21,498 nt of DNA from TA-21 sp036557405 (GCA_036557405.1 DATBHO010000052.1:1-21498); one strand, 5' to 3'; numbered from the stretch's first letter, positions 1 to 7,639 are shown. A program made the numbers and translations. The notes: generated by a model not told the origin, from the letters alone.

Positions 1-18
1 AACCAAAGATAGCATGGT

Positions 19-189
19 TTAAGGATCTTCTGGAAATTTTTTGTCTGTACTTGAAATCAAATGATCTTTAGGTTCTATCTCTAAATCACAGAAATGAATA
101 CGTGGGTCTATTGCTAATGTCACTAATTCAGTGGAATATCCATTTAATGTAGAAGGAATATTATTGTTTCGATTCGGAGTAAAGACGCA
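19..189 (-). other. open frame without start codon (possible gene remnant)
   Basis: A 56-residue open frame ends in TAA and has protein-like composition (it contains LVTLAIDPRIHF and a charged end), but no ATG, GTG or TTG lies near its upstream end, where a stop closes the frame. It could be the tail of a decayed gene or chance. I recognise no family. Nothing else is visible in the first 197 bases. Confidence 0.2.
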
Positions 190-197
190 TTACTAGT

Positions 198-599
198 CTA
201 CAAGGATATGTCTGCCTTGGTTGATTTTGCTGCCCATGGACTTCTCTTAATTATTATTAAAGCTAAAATGATAAAAGCTATCTGGGAGACTTCGATCGCC
301 ACATCCGTCTCGTGTATCGCATATCCACTTCCTGGAATTGCAATTACCCATAATATTATTAGCACTACGGTTCCCCCTATACCGATATAATACCATGGTA
401 AAATCCATTTCTTAATAGTAGGTATTACCCAAAACATTTGCGCCAGACCAGAAACTACAAAGAATATCATTACATTTAGCGACATTTGTTTGAAAAACAT
501 TGGAACAAGGGCCAGGTGCAATAGGCCGGCAATAAACGTGAACGCTGCAGCAGAATAAAGTAATAACTTGTCTCCCAAAAAATTCTTATTCCCACGCAT
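198..599 (-). CDS. small four-helix membrane protein, unknown function
   Basis: The 133-residue protein has four hydrophobic stretches at about residues 12-34, 43-62, 65-89 and 100-119, joined by short loops. The C-terminal tail is short and polar. No catalytic or cofactor motif is visible, and I do not recognise a named family. It starts with ATG, with an AGGA sequence just upstream that could act as a weak ribosome-binding site. It is followed on the same strand, about 70 bases upstream, by the end of the secreted-protein gene at 667-1095, but nothing links the two functionally. The membrane location is directly supported by hydrophobicity; the function is unknown. Confidence 0.75.
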   Translation of the reverse strand: MRGNKNFLGDKLLLYSAAAFTFIAGLLHLALVPMFFKQMSLNVMIFFVVSGLAQMFWVIPTIKKWILPWYYIGIGGTVVLIILWVIAIPGSGYAIHETDVAIEVSQIAFIILALIIIKRSPWAAKSTKADISL

Positions 600-666
600 T
601 CCTATATTGTTAGAAGTGGGATAACACTATTATCATTTTTTATTTCAGTTAGTTATACGAAAGAAA

Positions 667-1095
667 TCAACCTTTACTGGCCTCTGCTTTTACTTCACTA
701 GAACCCTTCGCTGTATCAACATCCACAAATTCTGGTCTATTTAGAGGAGAATTTTTTCCCTTGATACAATCTAGTTTAAAGTTTTCTACCTTTACTGTAC
801 ATACAGTATAAGGATCACCATCATTCACCGTCAAATTTGGGAACGTCAATGTATAACTCACTTTGTCCTGGCCCTGGGTTTGGGGATAATCAGCGTTGAA
901 TAGCTTGATTTTCGTCTGATCTTTCACGTTTACTAACGTTACAATGTCTTTTGTTGAATTTGTTATATCAAATAAAGTGACAATCACCTTAAATACATCC
1001 TTCCCCGCCCCTGTCTCTGCGCTCACTTTAAACAATAAATTCACATTTGCGAAAACAATTGCAACTATAAGACCAGTTATAATCAGCGACTTCAT
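667..1095 (-). CDS. small secreted protein with probable disulfide, unknown function
   Basis: From the ATG at 1095 the protein is 142 residues. It begins MKSLIITGLIVAIVFA, a classic signal peptide, with likely cleavage after VSA near residue 26. The mature part is rich in alternating beta-type residues, has two cysteines 11 apart (C99, C110) that could form a disulfide, two N-glycosylation sequons (NST, NLT), and a lysine/glutamate-rich tail. Two other in-frame ATGs (1113, 1140) and a TTG (1152) lie upstream. A TATA-like stretch near 1168 would fit a leaderless start at 1140, so the N-terminus is uncertain by up to 19 residues. I recognise no enzyme motif; an extracytoplasmic beta-sandwich protein is a guess. 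Confidence 0.65.
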   Translation of the reverse strand: MKSLIITGLIVAIVFANVNLLFKVSAETGAGKDVFKVIVTLFDITNSTKDIVTLVNVKDQTKIKLFNADYPQTQGQDKVSYTLTFPNLTVNDGDPYTVCTVKVENFKLDCIKGKNSPLNRPEFVDVDTAKGSSEVKAEASKG

Positions 1096-1248
1096 AAGAT
1101 AGTTTGGTTCCATTAGGGTACTAATAGCAACAACGTTCATAAATATTTTCAACTATAATTCCATATTTTAATACCTAGAGAAAAATTATATCAAAAGAAG
1201 TATCATTCATTAGGTGAAATTTAGATCAAACATCAAATTTTCATCACC

Positions 1249-1258
1249 TTTTTATACT
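1249..1258 (+). promoter_or_regulatory. TATA box for PII-like gene
   Basis: TTTTTATAC is centred about 26 bases before the ATG at 1280, the spacing expected for an archaeal promoter giving a leaderless transcript. This argues against the longer GTG start at 1214, which would put the promoter inside the gene. Confidence 0.5.
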
Positions 1259-1279
1259 TCACCACTCTATTTTATGGAA

Positions 1280-1651
1280 ATGGTTAAAGACAATACTTCC
1301 TTGCCCTTTGAAGTAACATACACAGAAACCCCCGGAATTAAAACGAGGACAATGAAGAGACTTGCTGTACTCGTGAAAGCCGAAAATGTTAGGGATATTA
1401 TCTCTTCGCTTAAGGAATTGAATCTTGAAGCCACAATTTACGATGTAAAGGGAGTAACCAAAGATAAGGAGAGAGTTGCGTCAGGGAGAGGAAGCGGTAC
1501 AATTGAGCTTACATATAATTCTAGAAAAGTTGTGGCTACTGTTGTGAATTCTTCTGATGTTGAGGAAGTAGTAAGTAGAATGAAAAAGAGTCTGGGAGAA
1601 AATAAGGCAGTTGTTATGATATCGTCTGTTGATGATCTCGTAATGATCTGA
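1280..1651 (+). CDS. PII-like (GlnB/GlnK superfamily) signalling protein
   Basis: The 123-residue product has the ferredoxin-like PII layout: a first strand MKRLAVLVKAENV followed by a helix, a central loop region (GRGSGTIELTY) at the place of the PII T-loop, and a second beta-alpha-beta half ending in VVMISSVDDLVMI. In the family these trimers bind ATP/ADP and 2-oxoglutarate and control ammonium transport or nitrogen enzymes. About 24 residues precede the first strand, unlike most GlnB. The T-loop is divergent, with no obvious uridylylation tyrosine context. The gene stands alone, not next to amtB or glnA, so the partner is unknown. ATG 1274 or 1280 is chosen from promoter spacing; the open frame extends to a GTG at 1214. 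Family assignment is fairly good; the role is inferred. Confidence 0.65.
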   Translation: MVKDNTSLPFEVTYTETPGIKTRTMKRLAVLVKAENVRDIISSLKELNLEATIYDVKGVTKDKERVASGRGSGTIELTYNSRKVVATVVNSSDVEEVVSRMKKSLGENKAVVMISSVDDLVMI

Positions 1652-1754
1652 AAACGCGAATCAAATTATTTAATTCAATTTTTATCTGTCATGTACTGTA
1701 TCCCCTCCAGTATACTTTTGACCTAAATATTTCTAAATTTCAAAGAGAAGTTGA

Positions 1755-2627
1755 ATCAAAATTAAACAAGATGAAGCCGTAAAATTTGTTGAATTAAAGA
1801 AGAAAAAAATCTCCATAAAGTTATACAATGGTGATTGTATTAGTGGGATTAAAAAACATTTATCGAAGAAAACAATCGATGTAGTCGTTACATCCCCTCC
1901 ATATAACATAGGTGTAAGCTATAGTCGATATAAGGACACCCTGCCTAGAAATGAATACTTGAAATTCCTATCCAAATTGGGTGTCGTGATTAAAAATACT
2001 CTCTCCGATGATGGTTCTTTTTTTATTAACGTGGGAAGCAAACCATCGGATCCTTGGATTCCATTTGATGTAGCAAATGTTTTGAGGGAATATTTTACTT
2101 TACAGAATGTCATTGTTTGGATAAAATCAATAGCAATTCCAAAATCTGATGTAGGAAGTTATCCAACTATAGCGTCAGATATAGCCGTTGGACATTTTAA
2201 ACCATTAGTTAGCGATCGATTTGTTAATGATTGTTATGAATTCATTTTTCATTTTACTAAACATGGTAACGTTAAATTGGATAAACTCTCCATTGGCGTT
2301 CCTTATCAAGATAAAACAAATATTGGGCGCTGGAAAAGTTCAACTCAAGATCTAAGAGATCGTGGTAATACTTGGTTCATTCCATATGAGACTATTTGGG
2401 ATAAGCAACAGAGACCGCATCCATCTACTTTTCCAATTAAACTTCCAGAAATGTGTATCAAATTGCATGGAGTTAGCAGATGCAAAGTCGTACTGGATCC
2501 ATTCATAGGAATAGGTTCGACTGCATTGGCATCCATCAGATTGGGAGCTTCATGCATAGGTTTTGACATCGACAAGAGATATTTGGAAATATGTGAAGAA
2601 AGAATACGAAGAATTGCCTCATATTGA
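1755..2627 (+). CDS. solitary beta-class DNA methyltransferase (N4-cytosine or N6-adenine), start codon missing
   Basis: The product is a SAM-dependent DNA amino-methyltransferase with motifs in the beta-class order. Counting from the first sense codon after the upstream stop, catalytic motif IV TSPPYN is at about residues 46-51. An HPSTFPIKLP motif follows, then the SAM-binding motif DPFIGIGST at about 248-256 and GFDIDKRYLEIC near the end. TSPPY is more typical of N4-cytosine enzymes, but N6-adenine is possible. The essential N-terminus (KLYNGDC, VVVTSPPYN) lies upstream of the first ATG/GTG/TTG in frame, the TTG at 1959. The true start is either a rare ATT/ATC/ATA codon or the ATG at 1771, which would enter this frame if one A were restored in its AA run (M-K-A-V-K-F). 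No restriction enzyme is adjacent, so it is an orphan methylase. The convergent thioredoxin gene ends 22 bases downstream. It could be functional, a recent start-loss pseudogene, or affected by a sequencing indel. Confidence 0.8.
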   Translation: MKIKQDEAVKFVELKKKKISIKLYNGDCISGIKKHLSKKTIDVVVTSPPYNIGVSYSRYKDTLPRNEYLKFLSKLGVVIKNTLSDDGSFFINVGSKPSDPWIPFDVANVLREYFTLQNVIVWIKSIAIPKSDVGSYPTIASDIAVGHFKPLVSDRFVNDCYEFIFHFTKHGNVKLDKLSIGVPYQDKTNIGRWKSSTQDLRDRGNTWFIPYETIWDKQQRPHPSTFPIKLPEMCIKLHGVSRCKVVLDPFIGIGSTALASIRLGASCIGFDIDKRYLEICEERIRRIASY

Positions 2628-2649
2628 TAATTCTCTTGCTTCGTTATTA

Positions 2650-2976
2650 TTATGATATCTCTCTTAGTATGGAGTCAACATCTGATTTATCTAAACCAAA
2701 CCCCATTCTTGAATCTCTTCTTGAAATGATATTGCCTTTGTAAAATGCTATAAGTGTTGGAACGGTATTGATTGAAAATCTATCCCACAAGGGATTATCA
2801 TCATCATTAATCATACAAGCGTAAAAATCGATATCATAGATGCTAGAATTTGTATAGGATTCAAATGATGGTTTGAATCTCTGACAGAAAGGGCACCAAT
2901 CTGCATAGAACATGATCAAAGTTTTTTTTCCTTCAGAAAGTAATCTATCGAATTGATTTGATTGAAGATAGTCCAC
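2650..2976 (-). CDS. thioredoxin-family protein
   Basis: The 108-residue protein is a single thioredoxin domain. It has the active-site motif WCPFC (C28, C31), followed by QRFKP, and the conserved cis-proline in TVPTLIAFYKG (P73). The length matches canonical thioredoxins and there is no signal peptide, so it acts in the cytoplasm as a dithiol reductant. The P-F dipeptide between the cysteines differs from the classical G-P and may shift redox potential or partner choice. The start is GTG at 2976. A TATA-like ATTATAA stretch about 30 bases upstream supports this start with almost no leader. It is convergent with the methyltransferase and has no thioredoxin reductase next to it. A glutaredoxin-like role is the main alternative. 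Confidence 0.88.
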   Translation of the reverse strand: MDYLQSNQFDRLLSEGKKTLIMFYADWCPFCQRFKPSFESYTNSSIYDIDFYACMINDDDNPLWDRFSINTVPTLIAFYKGNIISRRDSRMGFGLDKSDVDSILREIS

Positions 2977-3058
2977 TATGTCTTATTGTGATGGTTAAAG
3001 GATATTATAATTATTTTGACATAGAACCGATTTGAAATATTGTTAAAACGAACTAAGA

Positions 3059-3092
3059 ATAAAAAAAATAATGTGTGTTAAAAAAGAAAGAG
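3059..3092 (-). terminator. T-rich termination region after the secreted repeat protein gene
   Basis: Read on the minus strand, two T-runs (about six and nine T) lie 30-65 bases beyond the stop of the gene at 3125-3661. Oligo-T without a hairpin is the usual intrinsic terminator in Archaea. Confidence 0.45.
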
Positions 3093-3124
3093 GGGATCTT
3101 TATGCCATCAACTATTAGATTATT

Positions 3125-3661
3125 TTATTCATTACTGCCGTCATCATATGCGCTATCGATGAAACTGTTATTACTTGAGCTGTCGACGTTGTCATTACTT
3201 GAGCTGTCACCGTTGTCATTACTTGAGCTGTCACCGTTGTCATTACTTGAGCTTTTGTCACCGTTGTCATTACTTGAGCTTTTGTCACTCTTGCCATCAT
3301 GAAGTGCATTTACATCTACGCTTCCAGTATTATCTTGACTGTCAGCAGTGTTACTCGCACTTGAGCTTCCCTGTATATAACCACTCTCTGCGAAGCAGTT
3401 TACTATCTGATCACCCGCAGGGTAACTATTTGACCCACTAGCATCAGATAGACAATTCAGGAAATTTTCATAGTTCTTGCTGCCTGAACCGTCTTGTGCT
3501 TGCTTGCTGTCTGCACCGTCTTGTGCTTGCTTGCTGTCTGCACCGTCTTGTGCTTGTGAATCATGGCTTTTTGCAAAAGCATGGTTTATCACAGGAGTTG
3601 ACGACACAAAGATGATGGCAGTTACAAGAAAGATGACGCCGAGGAACATTTCCTTCTTCAT
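3125..3661 (-). CDS. secreted low-complexity repeat protein
   Basis: From the ATG at 3661 the product is 178 residues. MKKEMFLGVIFLVTAIIF is a signal peptide with cleavage likely after NHAFA. Next come nearly three tandem copies of QAQDGADSK, then a short globular segment with two cysteines (NFLNC...IVNC). A long acidic Ser/Asn/Asp tail follows, built from repeats of SSNDNGD-type units. An ATG six bases further upstream (3667) is equally possible; the TTG at 3694 is unlikely because the promoter TATA (3709-3720) would then sit too close. Such acidic serine/asparagine repeats resemble surface or matrix linker proteins. No enzyme motif is present. The DNA repeats are nearly identical copies, implying recent expansion and probable length variation between strains. 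Confidence 0.7.
   Translation of the reverse strand: MKKEMFLGVIFLVTAIIFVSSTPVINHAFAKSHDSQAQDGADSKQAQDGADSKQAQDGSGSKNYENFLNCLSDASGSNSYPAGDQIVNCFAESGYIQGSSSASNTADSQDNTGSVDVNALHDGKSDKSSSNDNGDKSSSNDNGDSSSNDNGDSSSNDNVDSSSNNSFIDSAYDDGSNE
3169..3290. repeat. 24/27-bp tandem coding repeat
   Basis: Five copies of the core CATTACTTGAGCT occur at 24, 24, 24 and 27 base spacing (near 3169, 3193, 3217, 3241, 3268). Each unit encodes an eight- or nine-residue SSNDNGD(K)S block on the minus strand. The in-frame unit sizes show that the array is maintained as coding sequence. Confidence 0.85.
3488..3556. repeat. 27-bp tandem coding repeat
   Basis: The core ACCGTCTTGTGCTTG recurs at 3488, 3515 and 3542, a 27-base period. 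It encodes the nine-residue unit QAQDG(A/S)(D/G)SK near the N-terminus of the mature secreted protein. The last two spacers are identical at DNA level. Confidence 0.85.
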
Positions 3662-3992
3662 ATTCATGTCGCTATCTTCTAAGACATAATGCAATTAACT
3701 GTTGGCTCTATATTTTATAGCTAAATCTTCACATTATTTCTTCAATAATCATCTATCAAAATTGAGATACTCCTTCTCCTAAATCAAAAACTATTTTCTT
3801 TTCAATGCCTGACAACAAATGAACTGTATAGTCCGATTAGTTACCTTAAGTTCACAACTTTTTTTATAAAACGGATGAACAGAAAAGACTTGTTTTAATA
3901 GCAAAAAATAAAACATAAATTTTTGAAGATAAATCTTGGACTATTCCATTTAACATACCATCCTGGAAACTCAAAGTGTTCTACTTTTCATT
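3662..3992. other. intergenic region with a minus-strand promoter
   Basis: No convincing gene is visible. TATATTTTATAG at 3709-3720 is a good TATA box for the secreted repeat protein on the minus strand, predicting a leader of about 20 bases. A second TATA-like TTTTTTTATAAAA near 3860 points rightward but is followed only by a seven-codon open frame. Confidence 0.4.
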
Positions 3993-4982
3993 TCATTGAT
4001 TTCCATCGACCTGTTTTAGGTAGAATTGTTCCTTATCGGTCTTTTCAGGTTTTATTCCTTCAATTTCCATCAAATTTTGTAGTATTCCCTTGCCCCTATT
4101 TATCTTCCCATTTGGTAACCTTACTGTACCATTTATGAATGCGCTGCTACCACATATTGGATTAAAAGATGTATCTACATTTCTATTATATTTAAGTAGA
4201 GTTCTTTCAGGAGAACCATCAGGATTTAAGAAGAATCTTCCCTTCCTATAAAATACTCTTGTACCGTTAGAGGACACAGCAGGTATTTCTTGTTCTCTTG
4301 TGAATGTAAATATCACCTTCAAGTTCTCAAGTTTTTTTGCAATATTTATCAACCAATTATAGTAAATCACATTCAATGAATCAACAGGTTGATGTTCACT
4401 TTTTATAATGTCTAAATTTGCATGGTCTGTTTGTAACTGCGTATTACTGTAGAAAAGAACAAGATTGAAATCAGGGTCCTTCTTGTCTTCCATATACTGA
4501 ATTAAAGATCTTGCAGATTGTGCTCCATTTGCACCAGACCAATATGCGACGTTCTTCTCGAGTCCTGCAGCTACTTTCCATAAGAAATGCTCCTTGACTT
4601 GATTTAATTTTAATATTATTTTACTTCCTATTTTTACCTGCTGATTAAAATAAGCGGCAAAAGCATCGGACTTTCCTGTTTTAGGATTGATATAGCCGTA
4701 TGGTTTCTCTTCTTTAATCGTAAGTTCTAAAAAATCTCTTGTTGGTGATGATGCAATTGAATAGGCACGATTTGCCAGATTCTCCTCAAAAGCTCCTGTT
4801 GATGTTGGCCTTTTCAATATTACAATTAATGTTACAAATTGGCCGAAATTGAAATTGAATCTCTGTGAGGCAGATACTGGCAATAATCTGTAGGTATAGG
4901 TATCGTGCGTTTCTTTGACTTTCTCAGTTATCTGCCATTCATATCCTTCTTGGGATTTCCTTTCGGAAAGCTTTTCTGGCAT
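3993..4982 (-). CDS. ferredoxin-NADP(+) reductase-like FAD oxidoreductase
   Basis: The 329-residue protein has the FNR layout. The N-terminal FAD barrel carries FGQFV (47-51) and the flavin-binding RAYSIASSP motif (72-80). It is followed by a nucleotide-binding domain starting near VAYWSGANGAQSARSLI, where FNRs have G-x-G-x-x-P. A C-terminal CGSSAFING (C277) fits the conserved CGP/CGS nicotinamide pocket. It lacks any iron-sulfur cluster motif and membrane segment, so it is a soluble flavin reductase. The G-x-G-x-x-P loop is altered and there is a long insertion before CGS, so nucleotide specificity, and even whether NAD(P)H binds, is uncertain. It starts at ATG 4982 with a TATA-like TTTTTTATATG about 30 bases upstream. 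No ferredoxin, oxygenase or other partner gene is adjacent. Confidence 0.75.
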   Translation of the reverse strand: MPEKLSERKSQEGYEWQITEKVKETHDTYTYRLLPVSASQRFNFNFGQFVTLIVILKRPTSTGAFEENLANRAYSIASSPTRDFLELTIKEEKPYGYINPKTGKSDAFAAYFNQQVKIGSKIILKLNQVKEHFLWKVAAGLEKNVAYWSGANGAQSARSLIQYMEDKKDPDFNLVLFYSNTQLQTDHANLDIIKSEHQPVDSLNVIYYNWLINIAKKLENLKVIFTFTREQEIPAVSSNGTRVFYRKGRFFLNPDGSPERTLLKYNRNVDTSFNPICGSSAFINGTVRLPNGKINRGKGILQNLMEIEGIKPEKTDKEQFYLKQVDGNQ

Positions 4983-5180
4983 AATGTGTCAGAATGTAAC
5001 CAATCAATCATATAAAAAACATCCTTGAATTTATCAAGTGCATAAACTTTAGATCATATCATTTTATACATTTTTACGATCTTAGTTTGTAAGGTTACAA
5101 AAATTCTAGTTACGAGTTTTTCTTGTTCTTTTTATAAATCAATTCGATCACTAGGTTAAGCAACCAAAATCTACGAAATG

Positions 5181-5200
5181 TAATCTCTATTAAGAGATTA
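5181..5200. repeat. perfect 8-bp stem with 4-base loop
   Basis: TAATCTCT-ATTA-AGAGATTA is an exact inverted repeat 127 bases before the endonuclease V start. There is no T-run after it, so it is not an obvious terminator. It could be an operator or an RNA hairpin in a long leader. In AT-rich DNA an 8-bp stem may also be chance. Confidence 0.4.
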
Positions 5201-5251
5201 GAATTAATTTAAAATGAATTAGGGTCTTTATTCAGTTGATGATCAAAATTG

Positions 5252-5300
5252 AATCTTGATTATCACTCATAAAGCAATCCATTAGTTAATAGTCAAGATT
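5252..5300. repeat. spaced inverted repeat upstream of endonuclease V
   Basis: AATCTTGA at 5252-5259 and TCAAGATT at 5293-5300 are exact inverse copies. The match extends to 10 of 11 bases with TTA/TAG inside. The right arm ends 26 bases before the start codon, where a TATA element would be expected, so a regulator binding here could block the promoter. This is inference only. Confidence 0.35.
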
Positions 5301-5326
5301 AAGAGACATGAAATGAAATAAGTACT

Positions 5327-5953
5327 GTGGAAAAAAACTTCGCTTGGGCAATTGAACTTCAAAAACAAATTTCAACAAAGATATATACTTGTGATATTTT
5401 TGATAAACTAGAAAATTTTTGCGGTATAGATGTTTCATACAAAAGTAATATGGCATATTGTTCTGCAGTAATAATTAATTCCACCTTTGAATTGATAGCA
5501 TCCGTTAACGTGAAATGCAAAGTAGAATATCCATATATTCGAGGTCTGCTTTTCCTGAGAGAATCTGGACCACTACTAAATACCCTAAGATTACTCAGAT
5601 ATCAATCTGATTTTGATATTCTCCTAGTAGATGGGCATGGGATATTGCATCCAAGGAATTGTGGATTAGCTAGTTACGTTGGCTATACCATTGATAAGCC
5701 AACTATAGGAGTTGCTAAAAATATTTTATGTGGTTCTCTACGTAAAGATCACTTCATTGAATATAATGGAATTGTTCTTGGATATGTAATTAAAAAAGAG
5801 GGAAAAAAGCCAATCTACATAAGCATTGGACACAAAATTGGTTTAAAAAAATCTGTACAAATTGTCCAAAAATTAACCAAAAGCGGACAAAGAATACCAG
5901 AACCATTAAGAATAGCCGATATCAATTCAAAAAACCATCTCAATTTTGACTGA
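5327..5953 (+). CDS. nfi: endonuclease V (deaminated-base repair nuclease)
   Basis: Endonuclease V cuts DNA (or RNA in some lineages) next to hypoxanthine from adenine deamination. All family motifs are visible in order: CGIDVSY with metal-binding D35; YPYIRGLLFLRE with the wedge tyrosine Y70 and E79; VDGHGILHPRNCGLASYVG with D102; and TIGVAKNILCG with K131. These match the known catalytic Asp/Glu/Asp/Lys set and wedge tyrosine. The usual PYIPG is PYIRG here. The length of 208 residues is normal. The start is GTG at 5327; the nearest ATG upstream is out of frame and stops at once. It stands alone between intergenic gaps and has no repair partner beside it. Confidence 0.9.
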   Translation: MEKNFAWAIELQKQISTKIYTCDIFDKLENFCGIDVSYKSNMAYCSAVIINSTFELIASVNVKCKVEYPYIRGLLFLRESGPLLNTLRLLRYQSDFDILLVDGHGILHPRNCGLASYVGYTIDKPTIGVAKNILCGSLRKDHFIEYNGIVLGYVIKKEGKKPIYISIGHKIGLKKSVQIVQKLTKSGQRIPEPLRIADINSKNHLNFD

Positions 5954-6004
5954 CAAAGCTGTCATATCATTGAAAATATAAACGAGTCAGGAATTTCCCT
6001 CGTA

Positions 6005-6013
6005 TTTTTATTA
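6005..6013 (+). promoter_or_regulatory. TATA box for ChuX-like gene
   Basis: TTTTTATTA is centred about 26 bases before the ATG at 6035, predicting a leaderless transcript. Confidence 0.45.
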
Positions 6014-6034
6014 TACCCCTATATAATATTAGTA

Positions 6035-6439
6035 ATGTCTCATGACCAGATCATAGAATTAGTATCAGATATACTCAGCCTAGACGATATTATGTTTTCA
6101 GTAAATAGCGGAAATGGCATCTGTGAAGTAAGATCCGAAAGAGGGTTACCTGTTAGGATAAGTGAGAAATGGATGACTATTGGCAACGAGGATAAATCAT
6201 GGCATATACATTTGAATCTTCAAAATGTAACTACCGCCAAATTCGTAAAGGAAACAAGACAGGGTGGCATGAATGGGTATAGTATCAGATTCTTTGATTC
6301 AAATGGAAATATCGCAATGCGAGCAAATTTTGTAAAGATGTATGATGACAATGGTAATTTATTATCTTCAAAATCGAATAGATTCGATGAACTATTTATA
6401 AAGTATGGAAAAAGAGAAGTCATTGCATTTACTGCTTAA
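6035..6439 (+). CDS. ChuX/HutX-like (haem-utilisation fold) protein
   Basis: The 134-residue product resembles single-domain ChuX/HutX and one half of HemS-type haem carriers. It has the segment W-H-I-H-L followed by strand-rich sequence, then SIRFFDSNGNIAMRANFVK and a closing RFDEL, which parallel the family's pattern of S-x-x-F-F-(D/N)-x-x-G-x-x-x-(F/R)-x-x-(F/V) and terminal RF. In that family the protein carries or stores haem in the cytoplasm. No haem transporter or oxygenase gene is in the window, so haem binding is inferred from fold resemblance only. A histidine pair in WHIHL is a candidate ligand site. There is no signal peptide. A profile search could instead place it in an uncharacterised relative. 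Confidence 0.55.
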   Translation: MSHDQIIELVSDILSLDDIMFSVNSGNGICEVRSERGLPVRISEKWMTIGNEDKSWHIHLNLQNVTTAKFVKETRQGGMNGYSIRFFDSNGNIAMRANFVKMYDDNGNLLSSKSNRFDELFIKYGKREVIAFTA

Positions 6440-6611
6440 TAATATTGTATATAGATGGTAAAGATAATTTTGGTCACGGTCCATTTGATTTCGTTTGTTA
6501 TTTATTCAACTTGATTAATACTGTGATAAGGACTTAAAAAAAAATGCCAACACTTCTTTTGCAAGTACAATCCTAATTAAATCTATTCCATCCTAACTAT
6601 TCCTACTAGAA

Positions 6612-7013
6612 TTAACCTAAAGTTAAATCCCAAAAGCCTCCGACTTTTGGCGTATCCTCCATTGATTTTTTATCTTTATTCAAATAAATTTTATACCCTA
6701 TCGGATTTTCGCTATATGCCTTTTCCGTACGACGGTTAGCTGTACTTTGATCTGATAATTTTCTTTCTATGTATGCAAAGTCCTTTTCACAATCTTGATT
6801 AAGATCACCGGATAGACCATGAAAAAAATCATATCTTATGTATTCTAACACGTCATGCCAAGTATAGGCTTTGAATCTACCTATTAAGGACTTCTTGGAC
6901 GTTTTGTCTATGTCATAACTATAGACATCAAAAAATTCAGCTGTTTTGTCACACTCGTTACAGTAAAAATTCTTACCTTCTTTAGCACAATTATCACATT
7001 GTTTATTGATCAT
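6612..7013 (-). CDS. small protein with N-terminal zinc ribbon
   Basis: From the ATG at 7013 the product is 133 residues. Two CxxC pairs near the N-terminus (C6/C9 and C18/C21, in QCDNC and YCNEC) form a compact zinc ribbon. The remainder is polar and partly helical (RFKAYTWHDVLEYIRYDFF) with no catalytic signature, ending in GGFWDLTLG. A TATA-like AATATTTATG element centred near 7041 is 26-28 bases before this ATG and supports it over the TTG at 7055, which would add 14 residues. I do not recognise a family. Nucleic-acid or protein binding is the usual job of such ribbons but is only a guess. It is divergent from the multi-ribbon gene at 7202. Confidence 0.6.
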   Translation of the reverse strand: MINKQCDNCAKEGKNFYCNECDKTAEFFDVYSYDIDKTSKKSLIGRFKAYTWHDVLEYIRYDFFHGLSGDLNQDCEKDFAYIERKLSDQSTANRRTEKAYSENPIGYKIYLNKDKKSMEDTPKVGGFWDLTLG

Positions 7014-7201
7014 TTGAGTACTATTGCCTAACGGGTCATAAATATTGATTATCAATTTCTAATTTTCACATTTGAATTAATGTCGTCTGGATTCATTATG
7101 AAATGATCAAATTAATTTGTGAGTCATGCTGAGACATGATCTTACGGTAAATCTAAAAACTAAAGATACATTTTTTTACAAGATTCTTGAAAAAATAATG
7201 T

Positions 7202-7639
7202 TTGCAATTTAGGAAACCTCAGTTCTGTACTCTGTGCAACAAGGTTCTTCAATTTAAATACAAACCAGACAAATCCTGGAATATTACAGGTTATCTTTGT
7301 AACGATTGTCACATGAAATTGACGAGGGAATTTATTATTAAACAGAAGGAAGAAGAAGAAAAAATTAACGAAAAACAAACTCAGTGCTTTAAGTGTAATA
7401 TTATTCTGGAACCAGACAAAAAAAAGAAAGCCAGATGGCAGTGGGGTATGGAAAATGATATTTTTTTGTGTGAAAAATGCTATAACCAAAAAGAAAAGAC
7501 TTATCAAACCAAAATAAATTTTTGTGTGAATTGTGGAAAAAAAATTGGTTTCATTAGGTATAATCCAAAACCAAAATGGAATATTGATGGACAGTTATGT
7601 AGACAGTGTTGGGACACGATAAATGTGTCGCAAAATTGA
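7202..7639 (+). CDS. triple zinc-ribbon protein
   Basis: The 145-residue protein contains six CxxC knuckles: C9/C12, C33/C36, C62/C65, C90/C93, C108/C111 and C133/C136. They pair into three zinc ribbons. The first and third share a clear internal duplication, (Y)(K/N)P-x-x-x-W-N-I-(T/D)-G-x-L-C-x-x-C. The middle ribbon is longer and more divergent, and a charged helix (KQKEEEEKINEK) links the first two. The only start in this frame is TTG at 7202. An ATG at 7198 would lead into the frame if one T were removed from the TTT run (M-L-Q-F-R-K), so the N-terminus may be affected by an indel. Nucleic-acid binding or a scaffold role is likely for tandem ribbons, but the function is unknown. Confidence 0.65.
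   Translation: MQFRKPQFCTLCNKVLQFKYKPDKSWNITGYLCNDCHMKLTREFIIKQKEEEEKINEKQTQCFKCNIILEPDKKKKARWQWGMENDIFLCEKCYNQKEKTYQTKINFCVNCGKKIGFIRYNPKPKWNIDGQLCRQCWDTINVSQN

Larger units (their letters stand above)
4983..5326. other. 344-base intergenic region with inverted repeats
   Basis: This gap holds the promoter of the FNR-like gene at its left end and no gene that I can support. Its right half contains a perfect short stem-loop and a longer spaced inverted repeat, listed separately, both ahead of the endonuclease V gene. Confidence 0.4.

Noticed and set aside
1214..1279. N-terminal extension of the PII-like protein from GTG 1214
   Set aside because: The TATA box at 1249-1258 lies inside it, and PII proteins do not carry such an extension.
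1959..2627. Methyltransferase starting at TTG 1959
   Set aside because: This start would remove the catalytic TSPPYN and SAM-adjacent residues, which are clearly encoded in the same frame upstream.
3169..3290. Regularly spaced direct repeats resembling a small CRISPR array
   Set aside because: Spacing is 24-27 bases, the whole unit repeats including the spacer, and it is in frame in a secreted protein. No cas gene is present.
3075..3302. Plus-strand frame rich in SLLELSPL repeats, and a Cys/His-rich frame (SCHRCHYL) at 3175-3441
   Set aside because: Both are mirror readings of the 24-bp tandem repeats in the minus-strand secreted protein; the repetition comes from that gene.
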